Positions 12,233-22,898 of a stretch of DNA of 64,000 nt are shown one piece after another. Location: contig CM067348.1 of the NCBI GenBank assembly GCA_034190875.2, positions 24,025,475 through 24,089,474 of the forward strand, in the 5' to 3' direction. This stretch comes from Urechis unicinctus. Its lineage: Eukaryota > Annelida > Polychaeta > Xenopneusta > Urechidae. The notes under the pieces were generated by a model that saw only the letters and a list, made by a program, of their open reading frames with translations, made no database searches and was not told where the DNA came from. Every line of letters starts with the position of its first letter. The first letter of the stretch is position 1. The position numbers and the translations under genes were made by a program.

Positions 12233-13648
12233 GTGTATTACAAGGGAACCCTTAAACATAGCGTTTATGAGAAACATGCTAGACCAATATCAGGGACAGA
12301 AAGGGAATTGAAGAAAAAAATATTGCACTGTGTTAATGCTTCAAGTTTACAATACTACTCAGCGACAAAAAGGTGGGGAAGAACTGTTGGCAGGAAATTT
12401 CAGTGGTATGGGGGTTACCAAGTCAGTGTTAAGGAAAATAAGGAGCGAGAGTAACCAAGAGGATAGACATGATAAAGATTTATTTATTAGTATCATAAGA
12501 ATGAAAAAGCATATGATAGAGAAATCTAGTGGAAGTAAAAAGTCAAAGGTAGAAGGATTCAAACAAAATATTGGTCTTGATCCTTTCTATGTTCATTTTT
12601 ATTCTAAGACGGGTTTGAGAATATGGCATGAGTTATGCAAGAGGGATGTAGTTTTCTTAGATGCAACGGGAGGTATAGCTAAACCTTTAGCAGACGGTAA
12701 AAAAATTTCTTTACTATGAAGTGTCCTTTGCAAACCCTATTAGGAAGGAATCTACTGTACCAGTTGCAGGGATGCTTTCATCAGATCAACAAGCAACTCG
12801 TATAAGAGATTTCCTAGTTCACTTAAAAGATGACGAGAAACGGCTTTTTGGTCATAACAAACCTCAAACCACTCCGATTTTGTTTAATGTAGATGCTGCT
12901 ATGGCCATGATAGTCGCTGTTTTAGATGTCTTTTGTAAGGAGAGTGTTTTGGACTTTTTGAACCGAGGTTGGGAAATAGTCAGCGGGGGTGCTAACGAGC
13001 GAATGTTAAGTGCAACAGTAGTTCATATATGCCTAAGTTATCACATGAAACGTACATCCCGGCATCTAAAAAAAATTAACTTCCTTCCATAAAAACTAGG
13101 ACAAGCATAAGTTTGGTATGTTTTTGATGGGCCTGTTAGTTAATTGTAATTCTCTAGCTGAGGCAGGAGAGGTTTTGCTTGATGGGCTAGTCATTTTAAA
13201 ATCCAAATTTACCAATAAAGTTATTCAAAAACACAGCAGTAGATTGATAAAGAAAATAAATAGTTTTGACACCAGTTTGCGATCGCTTTTTGATAAATCT
13301 GATCTGACTGAAGCAAACAGCATTAACCAGGAGACAAATGAAATGACTGTTGAGGATTTAGAAAAACCAAATTATTTCAGTGAAGAAGAAAAGTTGTTAT
13401 TCAATACATCCTCCCCTTTCCATATCTGGGCATCAGGAATAGAAGAAGAAGCCGATAAAATTGTTGAGGCTTCTTGTGATGTTTCATCAACGACGAAAAA
13501 TAGTCGCTACTCCGTTACTTTTGCCAAGCTATTGTTGAAACTTTGGTTGCCTACATTCCCACTATGGTCAAATTTGTTGCTTGGTGATCCGAGCCGCCAT
13601 TCTAGTAAGTATAAAGTCTTTTACCACACCACTCTCAATTTTAGCTAA
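12233..13648 (+). pseudogene. MULE-like transposase, frameshifted
   Basis: Predicted DNA transposase of the element, in several frames. The central part, once a run of seven A near 12,700 is allowed for, reads from a helical region (VLRKIRSE near 12,430) through GLDPFYVHFYSKTGLRIW to VFLDATGGIAKP (first likely catalytic Asp), then PVAGMLSSDQ, FNVDAAMAMI (second Asp) and ICLSYHMKR, resembling the C-x-H motif after the catalytic core in MULE transposases. The third segment (13,118-13,648) includes GMFLMGLLVNCNSLAEAGEVL and a W-L-P-x-x-P-L-W motif. Frame changes occur near 12,365, 12,700 and 13,100, with in-frame stops around 13,092-13,118. The RNase H-like assignment comes from motif order; I do not know a named family member to match. 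Transcribed away from the left array, upstream of the protease segments. Confidence 0.7.
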
Positions 13649-15037
13649 TGGTACTAACAATACCAGATTTAGATCAGCCTTAGACCCATCTAAAACTACA
13701 AGTGCACAGGAAGAAAGATTTGACTACCTTAAAAATAAAACTTTGGGGGCAGAGAGGGATTAAGATGCGACGAATTATCTGCAACATTGGAAAGGGAATT
13801 TTGTGCTCTGCAACAGAATATATGCAAGACAATTTTTCTGTGCAACAAGAGATGAGACCCCTGCTAGGTATATGGCATCATATTCTGTTCAATTCCCCTG
13901 AACCAGTACCGGATACTTTATTATATAATATGCTGAAGCCAATCGCTGACAAAAGTGAGGATGATGTTTTTTGCTTGAATTATCCAGTAAGCACATTACC
14001 AATATCATCACTCAAAACTACCAAAAGGCCCCTTCATTACTTGGGTTCTGAGAAATTTCCTTATCAAATACAGGTAGATGCCCAGGAGTTCTTCATGGAG
14101 TACATGAGCAGAGAGATGACACGGCTCAAATACCTCATTATGGTAAATATTGCCGATAAACGTAATAAGTTTACCCATTGCTGTATTTCGTTGGCTGTAG
14201 ACTACTTTTTACAGGGATGTTTTTGCTCGGTAACAGATTGACTACAAACGGGAATGTCAGAGGTGCAGGACAGTTACCTTCAAACAAGCAAGTGACACCT
14301 GCTTGGTCCTGACAGTACCCCAGGAGTCTCCAGCAGGTTATTACAGGTCTATTCAGGTTAGTTAGTTTGTCGAAGCTACTTGGCTGAGTACATACCTTAT
14401 CAAACAAAGAAGTCATCTGTAATTGCCCTAGCATAACCTCTCATCAATAGGATATTACACGATTCCATCACTTGGTGCAAGAGATTTTGTAGCAAGATAA
14501 TAATGTGATATTTGGTTTTGTTATTAGGACCTACTAAATGAACACCAAGAACCGCGTCCTATGGAACAGGCCTGCTCCAAATGCTCAACAAGTGCCAGCA
14601 CAGAGACTGTATCCTTTGCCAGTTTACCACCTACACTGGTCATAATTTTAAACAGGTTTGTGTTCAATCAAACTAGTAAATGTGCAGAGAAAAACCGCAA
14701 TGAGGTATATTTAAATGAGGTCATTAATATTGGGGTATCAGATAGTTCAAAACAATCTTACCAACTTCTTAGTTATATTGATCATTGGGGTGATTCACCA
14801 GATTCTGGCCACTATACAGCAAGTGTATTGACATCAATTAGCAATCAAACATATGTGACCCTTTGTAACGACAATATTATATCAACCCAGCTCATGACAA
14901 CCGAGGAACTTGTGGGAAAAAATGCCTATGTTTTAGTGTATATGAAAAAGGGAACATTTCGATACAAAGGTACTATGGATAGAGCCAATAGTCCACGCTC
15001 TATCCAATGCCAAAGGCCTTTTAGATCTAAAGAATGA
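13581..15037 (+). pseudogene. Ubiquitin-specific protease-like domain (USP/UCH)
   Basis: Segment with features of a C19 deubiquitinase. In order: the QEFF helix in VDAQEFFMEYMSREM (about 14,072), a zinc-ribbon CxxC pair (KRECQRC near 14,255 and ACSKCSTS near 14,570), LPPTLVIILNRFVF (14,625-14,670, the usual LPxxLxxxLxRF strand), the catalytic-His box DSGHYTASV (about 14,800) and a terminal AYVLVYMKKG (about 14,925). Between about 14,350 and 14,527 there is a plausible intron (gttagt ... ttattag), and another at about 14,142-14,215. I do not see a clear amino-terminal Cys box (GxxNxGNTCY), so catalytic activity is doubtful. Lies directly downstream of the transposase on the same strand and may be part of one polyprotein or gene. 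Confidence 0.7.
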
Positions 15038-15038
15038 G

Positions 15039-15580
15039 TTGTCAAATAAGTCAGATTCTAGCCTATATAGGGCGAAACATATTCTTAAACTGCTTACTTC
15101 TCACCAACAATTACACAAGCCAAACATAGAGTTAATCTGTAAAAGTGTTATTGGGGTCGCAACTACAACTAGTGCTATTACTTTTTACTGTGCTATGGTT
15201 AAAACACTTACTCAAATGTTTCCGGGGGCTTGGCAACTGCATTTTCAACCATTTTCCATTCTACCAGTAGTTGCCCAGGGTGTATAAAAAATGTAACTTC
15301 CTGTTCTGTGCCATTCATAGATGTCTTTAATTTAACTGCTCACGATTTGCTAAAAAGCCTGTCAGCCTTCATCAGCAAAAAACACAGAGTAAATTCTTGT
15401 AATTGTATGTCAGACCAAAATACCCACCCTGTAGTTGTTTCATCACTACCAAGTACATTGGTAGTGAGACTCAATTCCAATTTAAACAAAATATTAGATT
15501 TTGCATGTGATGTCTCATTTGATAGTTCACATATAATTAATTTACTTTACCCAGGCAGGGTTGTCGTGTGGTTGCTGTGA
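15039..15580 (+). pseudogene. Second USP-like segment, degenerate
   Basis: Read in two frames that overlap near 15,240-15,287. It has a second zinc-ribbon pair (SSCPGC near 15,268 and NSCNC near 15,400) followed by SLPSTLVVRLN (about 15,438-15,470), the same strand motif seen in the preceding USP-like segment. A His box is not visible. It looks like a decayed second UCH domain or the other half of a domain split by rearrangement. It lies one base after the stop of the first segment and runs into the Ulp1 segment. Confidence 0.5.
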
Positions 15581-16470
15581 TTTTCGAACTTAATGACTCA
15601 TTGATGAATGTAAGTTTCTTAAAGGGCAACATTTTTCAAATGGACAACCAGGGGGTTTCACGTCAACTTTCTTCAGCTTCTTTGAAAGAATTACTATTAG
15701 TTACAAACACAGCAATAATTTTTATGAACAAGAATGTTGTTAAACAAACTAATATACCGACCTTGAGGGAAGCAAGATATGAGACAACATCCATTGAAAA
15801 AATTAGTTTAGTTTCGGCCAAGTCTAAACCATCTTATAAACAGTTAAATAACATCTCTCTTGGTGGCCACTTCATCAGTACAGAAACACTATCCAAAATT
15901 AGTAGTTGCAATAGGGATGGGTGGTTCAACAGTGCTGTTATAGATACTTACATGTTTCTTATTAAGAATCATAGTATAAATTCAAAATTGGTTCATGTGG
16001 TGGATTCTGGGTGGATTTTCCAACGTTTGTTTGATTGTAACAAAAAACCATTGCAAAATTTTATAACTCTTCAGTGTTCAATTAAATGGTTTGATTATGA
16101 ATGGGTTTTGATACCATGCAATTCCGACCTCCATTGGATACTGTTTGTTGTGAACACCAAGAGAAACGCCATTTTTACTTGTGACTCCTACTGTGGCACA
16201 CATGATTCAGTTGTGGCTCAAATAGCTAAGTACCTTCATTTTGAGTATATATGTGCAACCGGTAAAAAAATGGAATCTAAATATTGGTCTCATGTTGCTT
16301 ATTGTCAAACTAATAATTTCATAAAACAAAAGGATGGTCATAGCTGTGGGCCATATGTCTGCACCATGGCAAAAGCTCTAGTCTTTAATAAGGTATTTTC
16401 ATTTGAACCCCTGCTTTCTAGACTAACAATTCTTCATGAATTAATAGAACCAGAATTGAAGTTTAATTGA
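15568..16470 (+). CDS. Ulp1/SENP-type cysteine protease (C48), transposon-borne
   Basis: Continuous frame of 300 residues. The carboxy half carries the C48 peptidase signature: DGWFNSAVIDTYMFLI (substrate-side Trp helix), LHWILFVV (catalytic His in H-W), FTCDSYCG (catalytic Asp), and QKDGHSCGPYVCTMA (oxyanion Gln region and catalytic Cys in C-G-P). All three catalytic positions are present, unlike in the upstream protease segments. Family members remove SUMO from proteins; Ulp1-like domains are known passengers or parts of several eukaryotic transposons, including some MULEs. The first ~90 residues look like linker; the chosen start is only the first Met in frame and the domain may be fused to upstream sequence. 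The stop at 16,468 is followed by AATAAA at 16,693. Confidence 0.85.
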   Translation: MVAVIFELNDSLMNVSFLKGNIFQMDNQGVSRQLSSASLKELLLVTNTAIIFMNKNVVKQTNIPTLREARYETTSIEKISLVSAKSKPSYKQLNNISLGGHFISTETLSKISSCNRDGWFNSAVIDTYMFLIKNHSINSKLVHVVDSGWIFQRLFDCNKKPLQNFITLQCSIKWFDYEWVLIPCNSDLHWILFVVNTKRNAIFTCDSYCGTHDSVVAQIAKYLHFEYICATGKKMESKYWSHVAYCQTNNFIKQKDGHSCGPYVCTMAKALVFNKVFSFEPLLSRLTILHELIEPELKFN

Positions 16471-16692
16471 CATATTCATATTCGATAAGGAATTTGCAAT
16501 ATTTGCCAGGGATATCTTTTTCATTGCACATTTACTACTCTGATTGAACAAACATGTGATTAAAAATTGTGAGTAGAGTATATTGTTTACATATCATTAA
16601 ATATTGTTGTATATACACATATTGTATATATTTTGCAAATAAGCCAATTAAATCCCATTCCATGTATGATAATGCGTTAACGGTTTGAAATC

Positions 16693-16698
16693 AATAAA
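16693..16698 (+). terminator. Poly(A) signal AATAAA of transposon gene
   Basis: Canonical AATAAA about 220 bases after the Ulp1 stop codon and before the right satellite array, with a GT/T-rich stretch (tgttcatgtttt, then tgtgcttctgtcattt) shortly after. Consistent with the 3' end of the element's transcript. Confidence 0.5.
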
Positions 16699-16779
16699 GT
16701 TACTGTTCATGTTTTACCTTAATAGCTGTGCTTCTGTCATTTATTTGTTATGAACTGCATGGTCTAAAGTTTAGAGGTT

Positions 16780-18060
16780 TAACTCAATACACATAGCTTC
16801 CACTAAATGGTTCTAGATAGTTATAACGCCGATGGGGGTATACTGGATACAGTTTTGAGTAACCTAGTAGGTGTATAGTCGCAAACTATAGTTACTTTGG
16901 GGGTTTCCCTCTCAGTTTTTGTGTTACAGGGGGTTGAAAGTGAGATTTTTGGCTTTGCGGGACCTAAATATACTTAGCTTCCACTAAATGGTTCTAGATA
17001 GTTATAACGCCGATGGGGGTATACTGGATACAGTTTTGGGTAGCCTAGTGGGTGTATAGTAGCAGACCATAGTTACTTTGGGGGTTTCCCTCCCAGTTTT
17101 TGTGTTACAGGGGGTTCAAAGTGAGATTTTTGGCTTTGCGGGACCTAAATATACATAGCTTCCACTAAATGGTTCTAGAAAGTTATAACGCCGATGGGGG
17201 TATACTGGATACAGTTTTGGGTAGCCTAGTGGGTGTATAGTAGCAGACCATAGTTACTTTGGGGGTTTCCCTCCCAGTTTTTGTGTTACAGGGGGTTCAA
17301 AGTGAGATTTTGGACCCTATGTTAACTCAATACACATAGCTTCCACTAAATGGTTCTAGATAGTTATAACGCCGATGGGGGTATACTGGATACAGTTTTG
17401 GGTAGCCTAGTAGGTGTATAGTAGCAGACCATAGTTACTTTGGGGGTTTCCCTCCCAGTTTTTGTGTTACAGGGGGTTCAAAGTGAGATTTTTGGCTTTG
17501 CGGGACCTCAATACACATAGCTTCCACTAAATGGTTCTAGATAGTTATAACGCCGATGGGGGTATACTGCATGCAGTTTTGAGTAGCCTAGTAGGTGTAT
17601 AGTAGCAGACCATAGTTACTTTGGGGGTTTCCCTCTCAGTTTTTGTGTTACAGGGGGTTCAAAGTGAGATTTTTGGCTTTGCGGGACCTCAATACACATA
17701 GCTTCCACTAAATGGTTCTAGATAGTTATAACGCCGATGGGGGTATACTGGATACAGTTTTGGGTAGCCTAGTGGGTGTATAGTAACAGACCATAGTTAC
17801 TTTGGGTGTTTCCCTCCCAGTTTTTGTGTTACAGGGAGTTGAAAGTGAGATTTTGGACCCTATGTTAACTCAATACACATAACTTCCACTAAATGGTTCT
17901 AGATAGTTATAACGCCGATGGGGGTATACTGGATACAGTTTTGGGTAGCCTAGTGGGTGTATAGTGGCTGACCATAGTTACTTTGGGGGTTTCCCTCCCA
18001 GTTATTGTGTTTCCTAGGGCCAAATATGTGATTTGGGACCCAATGTTAACTCAATATACA
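16780..18060 (-). repeat. Right satellite array, inverted relative to left
   Basis: About seven units of the same ~181-bp satellite as at 9,020-12,010, in reverse-complement orientation (landmarks: ttccactaaatggttctaga, cgccgatgggggtatactg, gggtttccctcccag). Both junction variants are present. The outermost unit ends at a near-palindrome, tcaatatacatagtatgtatattga with its two arms inverted, around 18,050-18,075. Confidence 0.95.
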
Positions 18061-18619
18061 TAGTATGTATATTGATTTACAAAAGTTCACTTGAAGTGGA
18101 TCATGGTTCCCGATTATGTTTAATTATAGTTGTTTATATATGTTTGAAAGGAAATAAACTATTTCTACTTGTCTATATTCGTTCATTCTGTTTAAATATG
18201 CTTTGAATCCTTATATTCCGTTGCAGCCGACCAATCAGCTGATTTGTGTTTACATGCTAAAATTCGGCGTAAGCTATTTGCCGCTCATCTGTACCAGGAA
18301 TAGGTTGTCCCGTCGGGCTCTTATTTGGTTCTACTATTTTGCGCCAGCTTCACACTGGTTGGCAACCGATAGGTGGCGCTTACCTTGCAGATCATAATGC
18401 ACCTAACTCGCCTCTTCGGCGGCTCGACTCAATCCAATCACCAATCACTGTCTCTACTTACGACAAACATCTTTTCCTCTCATATATCAAAACAATGTTC
18501 TCCCAGAATAGTCTCTGCAATGTAGTTAAATATTATGTGAAAAGTATGGAGGATATCCGCATTGGTAGGTTTTCGCCGTTGTATGTACAAGTAATCTGGT
18601 AACACCCCGGGGGTAACAC

Positions 18620-18667
18620 TAGCCGTGCACGACGTTTATATATTTATATTACCGTCGTGTGCGGCTA
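18620..18667. mobile_element. 48-bp palindromic miniature element, perfect 9-bp TSD
   Basis: Begins tagccgtgcacgacg and ends cgtcgtgtgcggcta; the arms pair over about 15 bp around an AT-rich centre (tttatatatttatat). It is flanked by the perfect 9-bp direct repeat gggtaacac at 18,611-18,619 and 18,668-18,676. Far too short to encode anything. Confidence 0.85.
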
Positions 18668-18725
18668 GGGTAACACTAACAAGGACAAACCCCTGTAAAA
18701 GTTATATAATTGATTAATGAATAGA

Positions 18726-18791
18726 TACCCCTACAAGTACAAGACGTCCGAGTAGACGGTTTATATTTATATTACCGTTCGACCGGAGCTA
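18726..18791. mobile_element. 66-bp miniature TAGC-type element
   Basis: Begins tacccctacaagtacaagac (variant of tagccctacaagac, with a small internal duplication) and ends ttaccgttcgaccggagcta. Flanking nonamers atgaataga (18,717-18,725) and atgatttga (18,792-18,800) agree at seven of nine positions, compatible with an aged target duplication. Confidence 0.65.
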
Positions 18792-18931
18792 ATGATTTGA
18801 ATGTGGTCTTTAATCTATTTATTGAAATCTGATTTTGGACTGTGGAAATTTGAAACGTGCGTTGAAGTGAGCTTAGAATGCCACTGTATAAGTGGACTTT
18901 GTGATTGGTATGTTATCTCCTCACCATGTTA

Positions 18932-18974
18932 TAGCCGTGCACGGCATATTTCTATAACCACCCGACCGGGGCTA
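18932..18974. mobile_element. 43-bp miniature TAGC-type element
   Basis: Begins tagccgtgcacggc and ends cccgaccggggcta. Flanked by accatgtta (18,923-18,931) and accatggta (18,975-18,983), eight of nine matching. The left end resembles the 48-bp element, the right end the ccgaccggagcta family, so it looks like an intermediate or hybrid type. Confidence 0.75.
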
Positions 18975-19183
18975 ACCATGGTATTGCCCTACTTTGGTGC
19001 AGATAATAAGATTGACTTTGTCCTCTGTCATGTCTTGATGATAGTCTACCTTTGGAATTTGTTCTTGTTTAGTTGAATTTAATCATCTGGGTCGTTTATT
19101 TTCCTTGGTATTACTTTATGGTATTAGTTTATTGAGTAAGTATACATTCTTTGCTTTGTTGTATTACCACTTATTGTAACCAT

Positions 19184-19241
19184 TAGCCCCGGTCAGACGG
19201 TGATATACATATATGTACCAAAAAGACGTACCCCAGGGGTA
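19184..19241. mobile_element. 58-bp miniature TAGC-type element, weaker
   Basis: Begins tagccccggtcagacggt, the reverse complement of the accg..gaccggagcta end, and ends ccccaggggta. Flanking nonamers tgtaaccat and tttcaccac match at six of nine positions. Orientation appears reversed relative to its neighbours. Confidence 0.45.
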
Positions 19242-19616
19242 TTTCACCACTTGCTACTATTCATACCCATTATCTTTTCTGTTAATTGGACATATGTTAT
19301 GTTAAATAGGCAACATACTTTTTTTTTAAAAGGTGACCATTAATTTCCATATTCATGATGTAATGTGTGTTGAACTTGAAGCTAGGTCAAAATACCCATT
19401 CATTGTTGTTATTCTCATCCTTAACATCTCTGCCTAATTGGATTTATCATTTAACTTTCAGACTAGTATATCATCAAGCATTCATCCCAATATTATATGA
19501 CATATAAATTATCATTAAACTTTCCGGAAAGTATGTTATGAAATTTTCACCCCATTATGATTTATCAACCACCATACTTTGATTCGAAGGGCAAGGACCA
19601 AGTATCTCCAGTCATC

Positions 19617-22091
19617 ATGTGGGACCCCAACATCACCATCACCATCAACCTCTACTGGTTAACCATCATCTTCATCATCTACACCTTCCTACGAACCTAC
19701 CTCCATCGCCAAATGATCAAAGATGTCTCTGACAAATATGTCCTCATCACGGGTTGTGATTCAGGCTTTGGGAACCGAGCAGCGGTGAGGTTCTCTCGGG
19801 AGGGTTGTCATGTGATTGCTGGGTGTCTGACACAGGAAGGATGTGAGGCAGTTACGAGGGAAGGTAGAGGTGTCGTGGCTGTCAGATTGGATGTGACAAA
19901 TATCAAGAGTATAGAGAGTGCTTATGAGGAGGTGAAGGTGATCGTGCCTGAGTCGGTAGGTGAGGGCATTACTATTTATATTTTCTTTGTTGGCTTTCAG
20001 TTCAGTCGTTTGGTGGAAAATACGTCCCTCTTATTTCATCTCTCTGTCATCTTGTGCTGTGATCCCATTTAAGTGTGGCCAATTGATATTATTAATGGTT
20101 CTGGGTTTTCTGTATAATTGTTTTTATATTTCCCTAACACTGACTTCTGGCTAGTGACTAAAGCGACCTACTATGTTTTATATAATCTGTGCATGATAAA
20201 TAGCAAAGTGTAATAAAATGAATAAAAATCGAAATAATAAATAGTAGCCATTGATCTAGGCTAGCCCTATATGACCTCTGAATGATTCATTTTAAACTAT
20301 GTATTTGTTTGTTTGTGCACAGGGCTCTGGGGTGTTGTCAACAATGCTGGGATGTCTGGTAAATTGGGCCCTATTGATTGGCTGAGCCATGATGATGTCA
20401 CCAAGGTGATTGAGGTCAACGTGACAGGAATGATTGATGTTTCCAGAACCTTCATGCCTATGCTGAAAAAAGCACGAGGCCGACTGGTGAATGTGGCGAG
20501 TATCGTTGGGTCGGTGAACCTGCCTTATAATGGTGTGTACAGCATGACGAAACATGCTGTTGAATCACTGTCAGACTGTATGAGGTAGGTGTGTCCATGA
20601 TGCTGTATCCGATCCTGACTTACCCACCTTATCTATAGGTGTATCCTCCTGAATCTCATATCAGTTTATCTCTTATTATCTTGTACATCTTATTTCTTTA
20701 TTGACCCTTTCTTCATCTAGTTCATTATAATCAACCATTAATCTCATAACATATATAACCTCCAATCATCTTCTATAGTCATCCTCATTTGACATACCAT
20801 ATCCCTGGTTAAACTTTCCTCACCCCGTCCCCAACACCATCCCCATCTTATGTTACACAATTCCAGTCTTGTTCTAGTCACTAATTGTCCTTCAATAGCT
20901 CTTTCTGATTGCCAAGAATCCTTTTCAGTCATGCCAACTCAAATATATTATTTCAAAATAGAACCTCCTTTCTTGGATTTTCTTTTCACAAATGACGTTC
21001 CTAAAATCTCTTTGACAAACTCTTACCATACCTGAATTCCCTTGAAACATCAGTTTTGTCCGGTTTACATGTCTCAGGTGATCACTAATTAATGTCACAG
21101 GATGGAGCTTGAGGCATTTGGGGTGCAGGTGCTCATCATAGAACCAGGCGTTCATAAAACTGCTTTTGTGAACAACATTAGAACATGTGTGAATGCTGCA
21201 TGGGAACAATTGCCTGAGGACAGGAAACAGGAATATGGCAAGGAATATCTGAAATCAGGTGACGGGAGTCATTTATTTTTCTCTGCATTATGCCAGTTTA
21301 TTATAATCAGGTCAAGGTCAATAGTAGTGTACTGATATATATTATATATACTTCATGAGATGCTATGTCATGTTTTTTTAACCTTAGCTTATATGTACTG
21401 TCTGTTGACTAACAAATAAAAAAATATGGAGAAATATAAATTATGCTAGCTGCTGCTGGACATGTTTTTTCTTAATATACTGTATATTATAATCAAGTCA
21501 AATTATTCATTTTTAAGTCAAATTGATGTATTGATTGTTTTTATTTATAATTTGTTATCATACCATCTTTTTGAGATTTTCTGTCGGTTACAAATCCTTC
21601 ATTTAATCATAATGTCGCAAACAAAACTTTTCCTTCTCACTGTTTAGCCCTTAGCACTTAAGTTATCATTGTAGAAAATTTTATCAAAATCGTCCCTTAT
21701 GTTTTTGGATGATCTTGCAAATTGACCTGTTACAATTTGAACAAACTTTTAATATAACTACAGGGGCTACAAGATATGTTAAATGGGACACCGAAGACTG
21801 TCTGATTTTTGATATCTGGTTTTCGATTCCTAACCATCACCACCTGATTATGCTTCAGTCATGTTTCTTGGTTGTGACCTTATCTCTGCGATCGGATCAT
21901 CCAACATCGACCAGATCGTATCCGCCTACCATCACGCCCTCTTCAGCACCAACCCCAAGAGACGCTATATGGTGGGCATGGATACCAAGGTCCTGCGATA
22001 CTTTCATTACATGCCTGGGTGGTTAACGGATGCTATCTTCAGGTTGCCTGGGATGCAGGCCATTCCAGCTTCCATAGCCAAGAGGCCCTGA
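19617..22091 (+). CDS. Short-chain dehydrogenase, retinol/17-beta-HSD type (SDR9C-like)
   Basis: Four exons with consistent phases: 19,617-19,959, 20,323-20,584, 21,101-21,258 and 21,859-22,091, giving 331 residues, close to the 317-330 usual for the RDH/HSD17B6 group. Residues ~10-28 form one hydrophobic membrane anchor; the cofactor motif TGCDSGFG follows at about 45-52, then LDVTN, the NNAG motif (VVNNAGMSG), the catalytic Ser in NVASIVGS and the active-site YSMTK. The PG motif is in IEPGVHKT. Such proteins oxidise or reduce retinol or hydroxysteroids with NAD(P) at the endoplasmic reticulum; the substrate here is not determinable. The Met at 19,617 was preferred to 19,557 because it places the anchor at the very amino end. 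An intron-1 stop is avoided by using the gtgagg donor at 19,960. Confidence 0.9.
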
Positions 22092-22768
22092 ATGGTTACA
22101 TCCATCAAATTCCTGTTATTTATTTGACAAAGAAACATTATTTATCTGATGGCCGATTTTCTTTGTTGCATAATAGAAGATTTTATATGTAGCTGCATTG
22201 TTTGTTATGTACCGTACAACACATTATCATTAATAGTATGTTTCACTTGATGTTTTTGTTATGGTTTTTAATTGCGGCAGTTGAAGCCATCATTGACCCT
22301 GGTCATCAAGTGTCAGGTGAATATGTTTACCTGCCATCGTTTCTGCCACTAGCATGTACACATACACACACACACACACATCCAAAATCCGGAAACTTCC
22401 GAAATCCGGGCAAGTACCGTTATGATGCCGCAGTGAAATTTTCCGATCTGACCTCGGCGGCAAGAGGTTTGTGGTGGGGCCGTTATCAAGGTGCTTAAAT
22501 TAGTTTCACGAAATAACGTTGAGGTACGTTTGCGACTGTTAACGCACCCTTTTTCTAACAAAATTATTCCGATTTCTATCGTCGAGTCGATATTTACAAG
22601 GCGGTGTTCGTTTGGAAAACCGCAACGTTATGAGTAACACCATGGTTGTGCTTCTCCAAACTTACGAAGTGAAATGGGTGTCTGGAAAGGCATATTCCGA
22701 AATCCGGAAAATTCCGAAATCCGGAACACGCCCGGTCCCGACCATTCCGGATAAGGGATACTCGACTT

Positions 22769-22842
<74 letters not shown>

Positions 22843-22849
22843 TATAGCA

Positions 22850-22898
<49 letters not shown>

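Larger units (their letters stand above)
8405..18359 (+). mobile_element. Mutator-like transposon with USP and Ulp1 proteases
   Basis: A complete 9,955-bp element. Terminal inverted repeats of about 41 bp start accagtgtgaag at 8,405 and, on the other strand, at 18,359; only two mismatches are seen before the repeats diverge after aataaga/atataaga. Flanking both ends, in the same orientation, is the perfect 9-bp direct repeat tggcaaccg (8,396-8,404 and 18,360-18,368), the target-duplication length typical of Mutator-like elements. Inside, in order: unique subterminal DNA, a ~3-kb satellite array, an 18-bp repeat, a coding core (transposase, ubiquitin-protease-like segments, Ulp1 protease), an AATAAA signal, an inverted satellite array and unique subterminal DNA. 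The coding core is frameshifted, so this copy is probably no longer autonomous. The superfamily rests on the target duplication and an RNase H-like transposase with a CxxxH motif; a homology search would settle it. Confidence 0.85.
18360..19616. other. Intergenic region holding a cluster of miniature elements
   Basis: Between the transposon end and the SDR start codon I see no gene. The notable content is four miniature TAGC-type elements (listed separately) within about 630 bases. The remainder is AT-rich and unremarkable. Confidence 0.6.
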
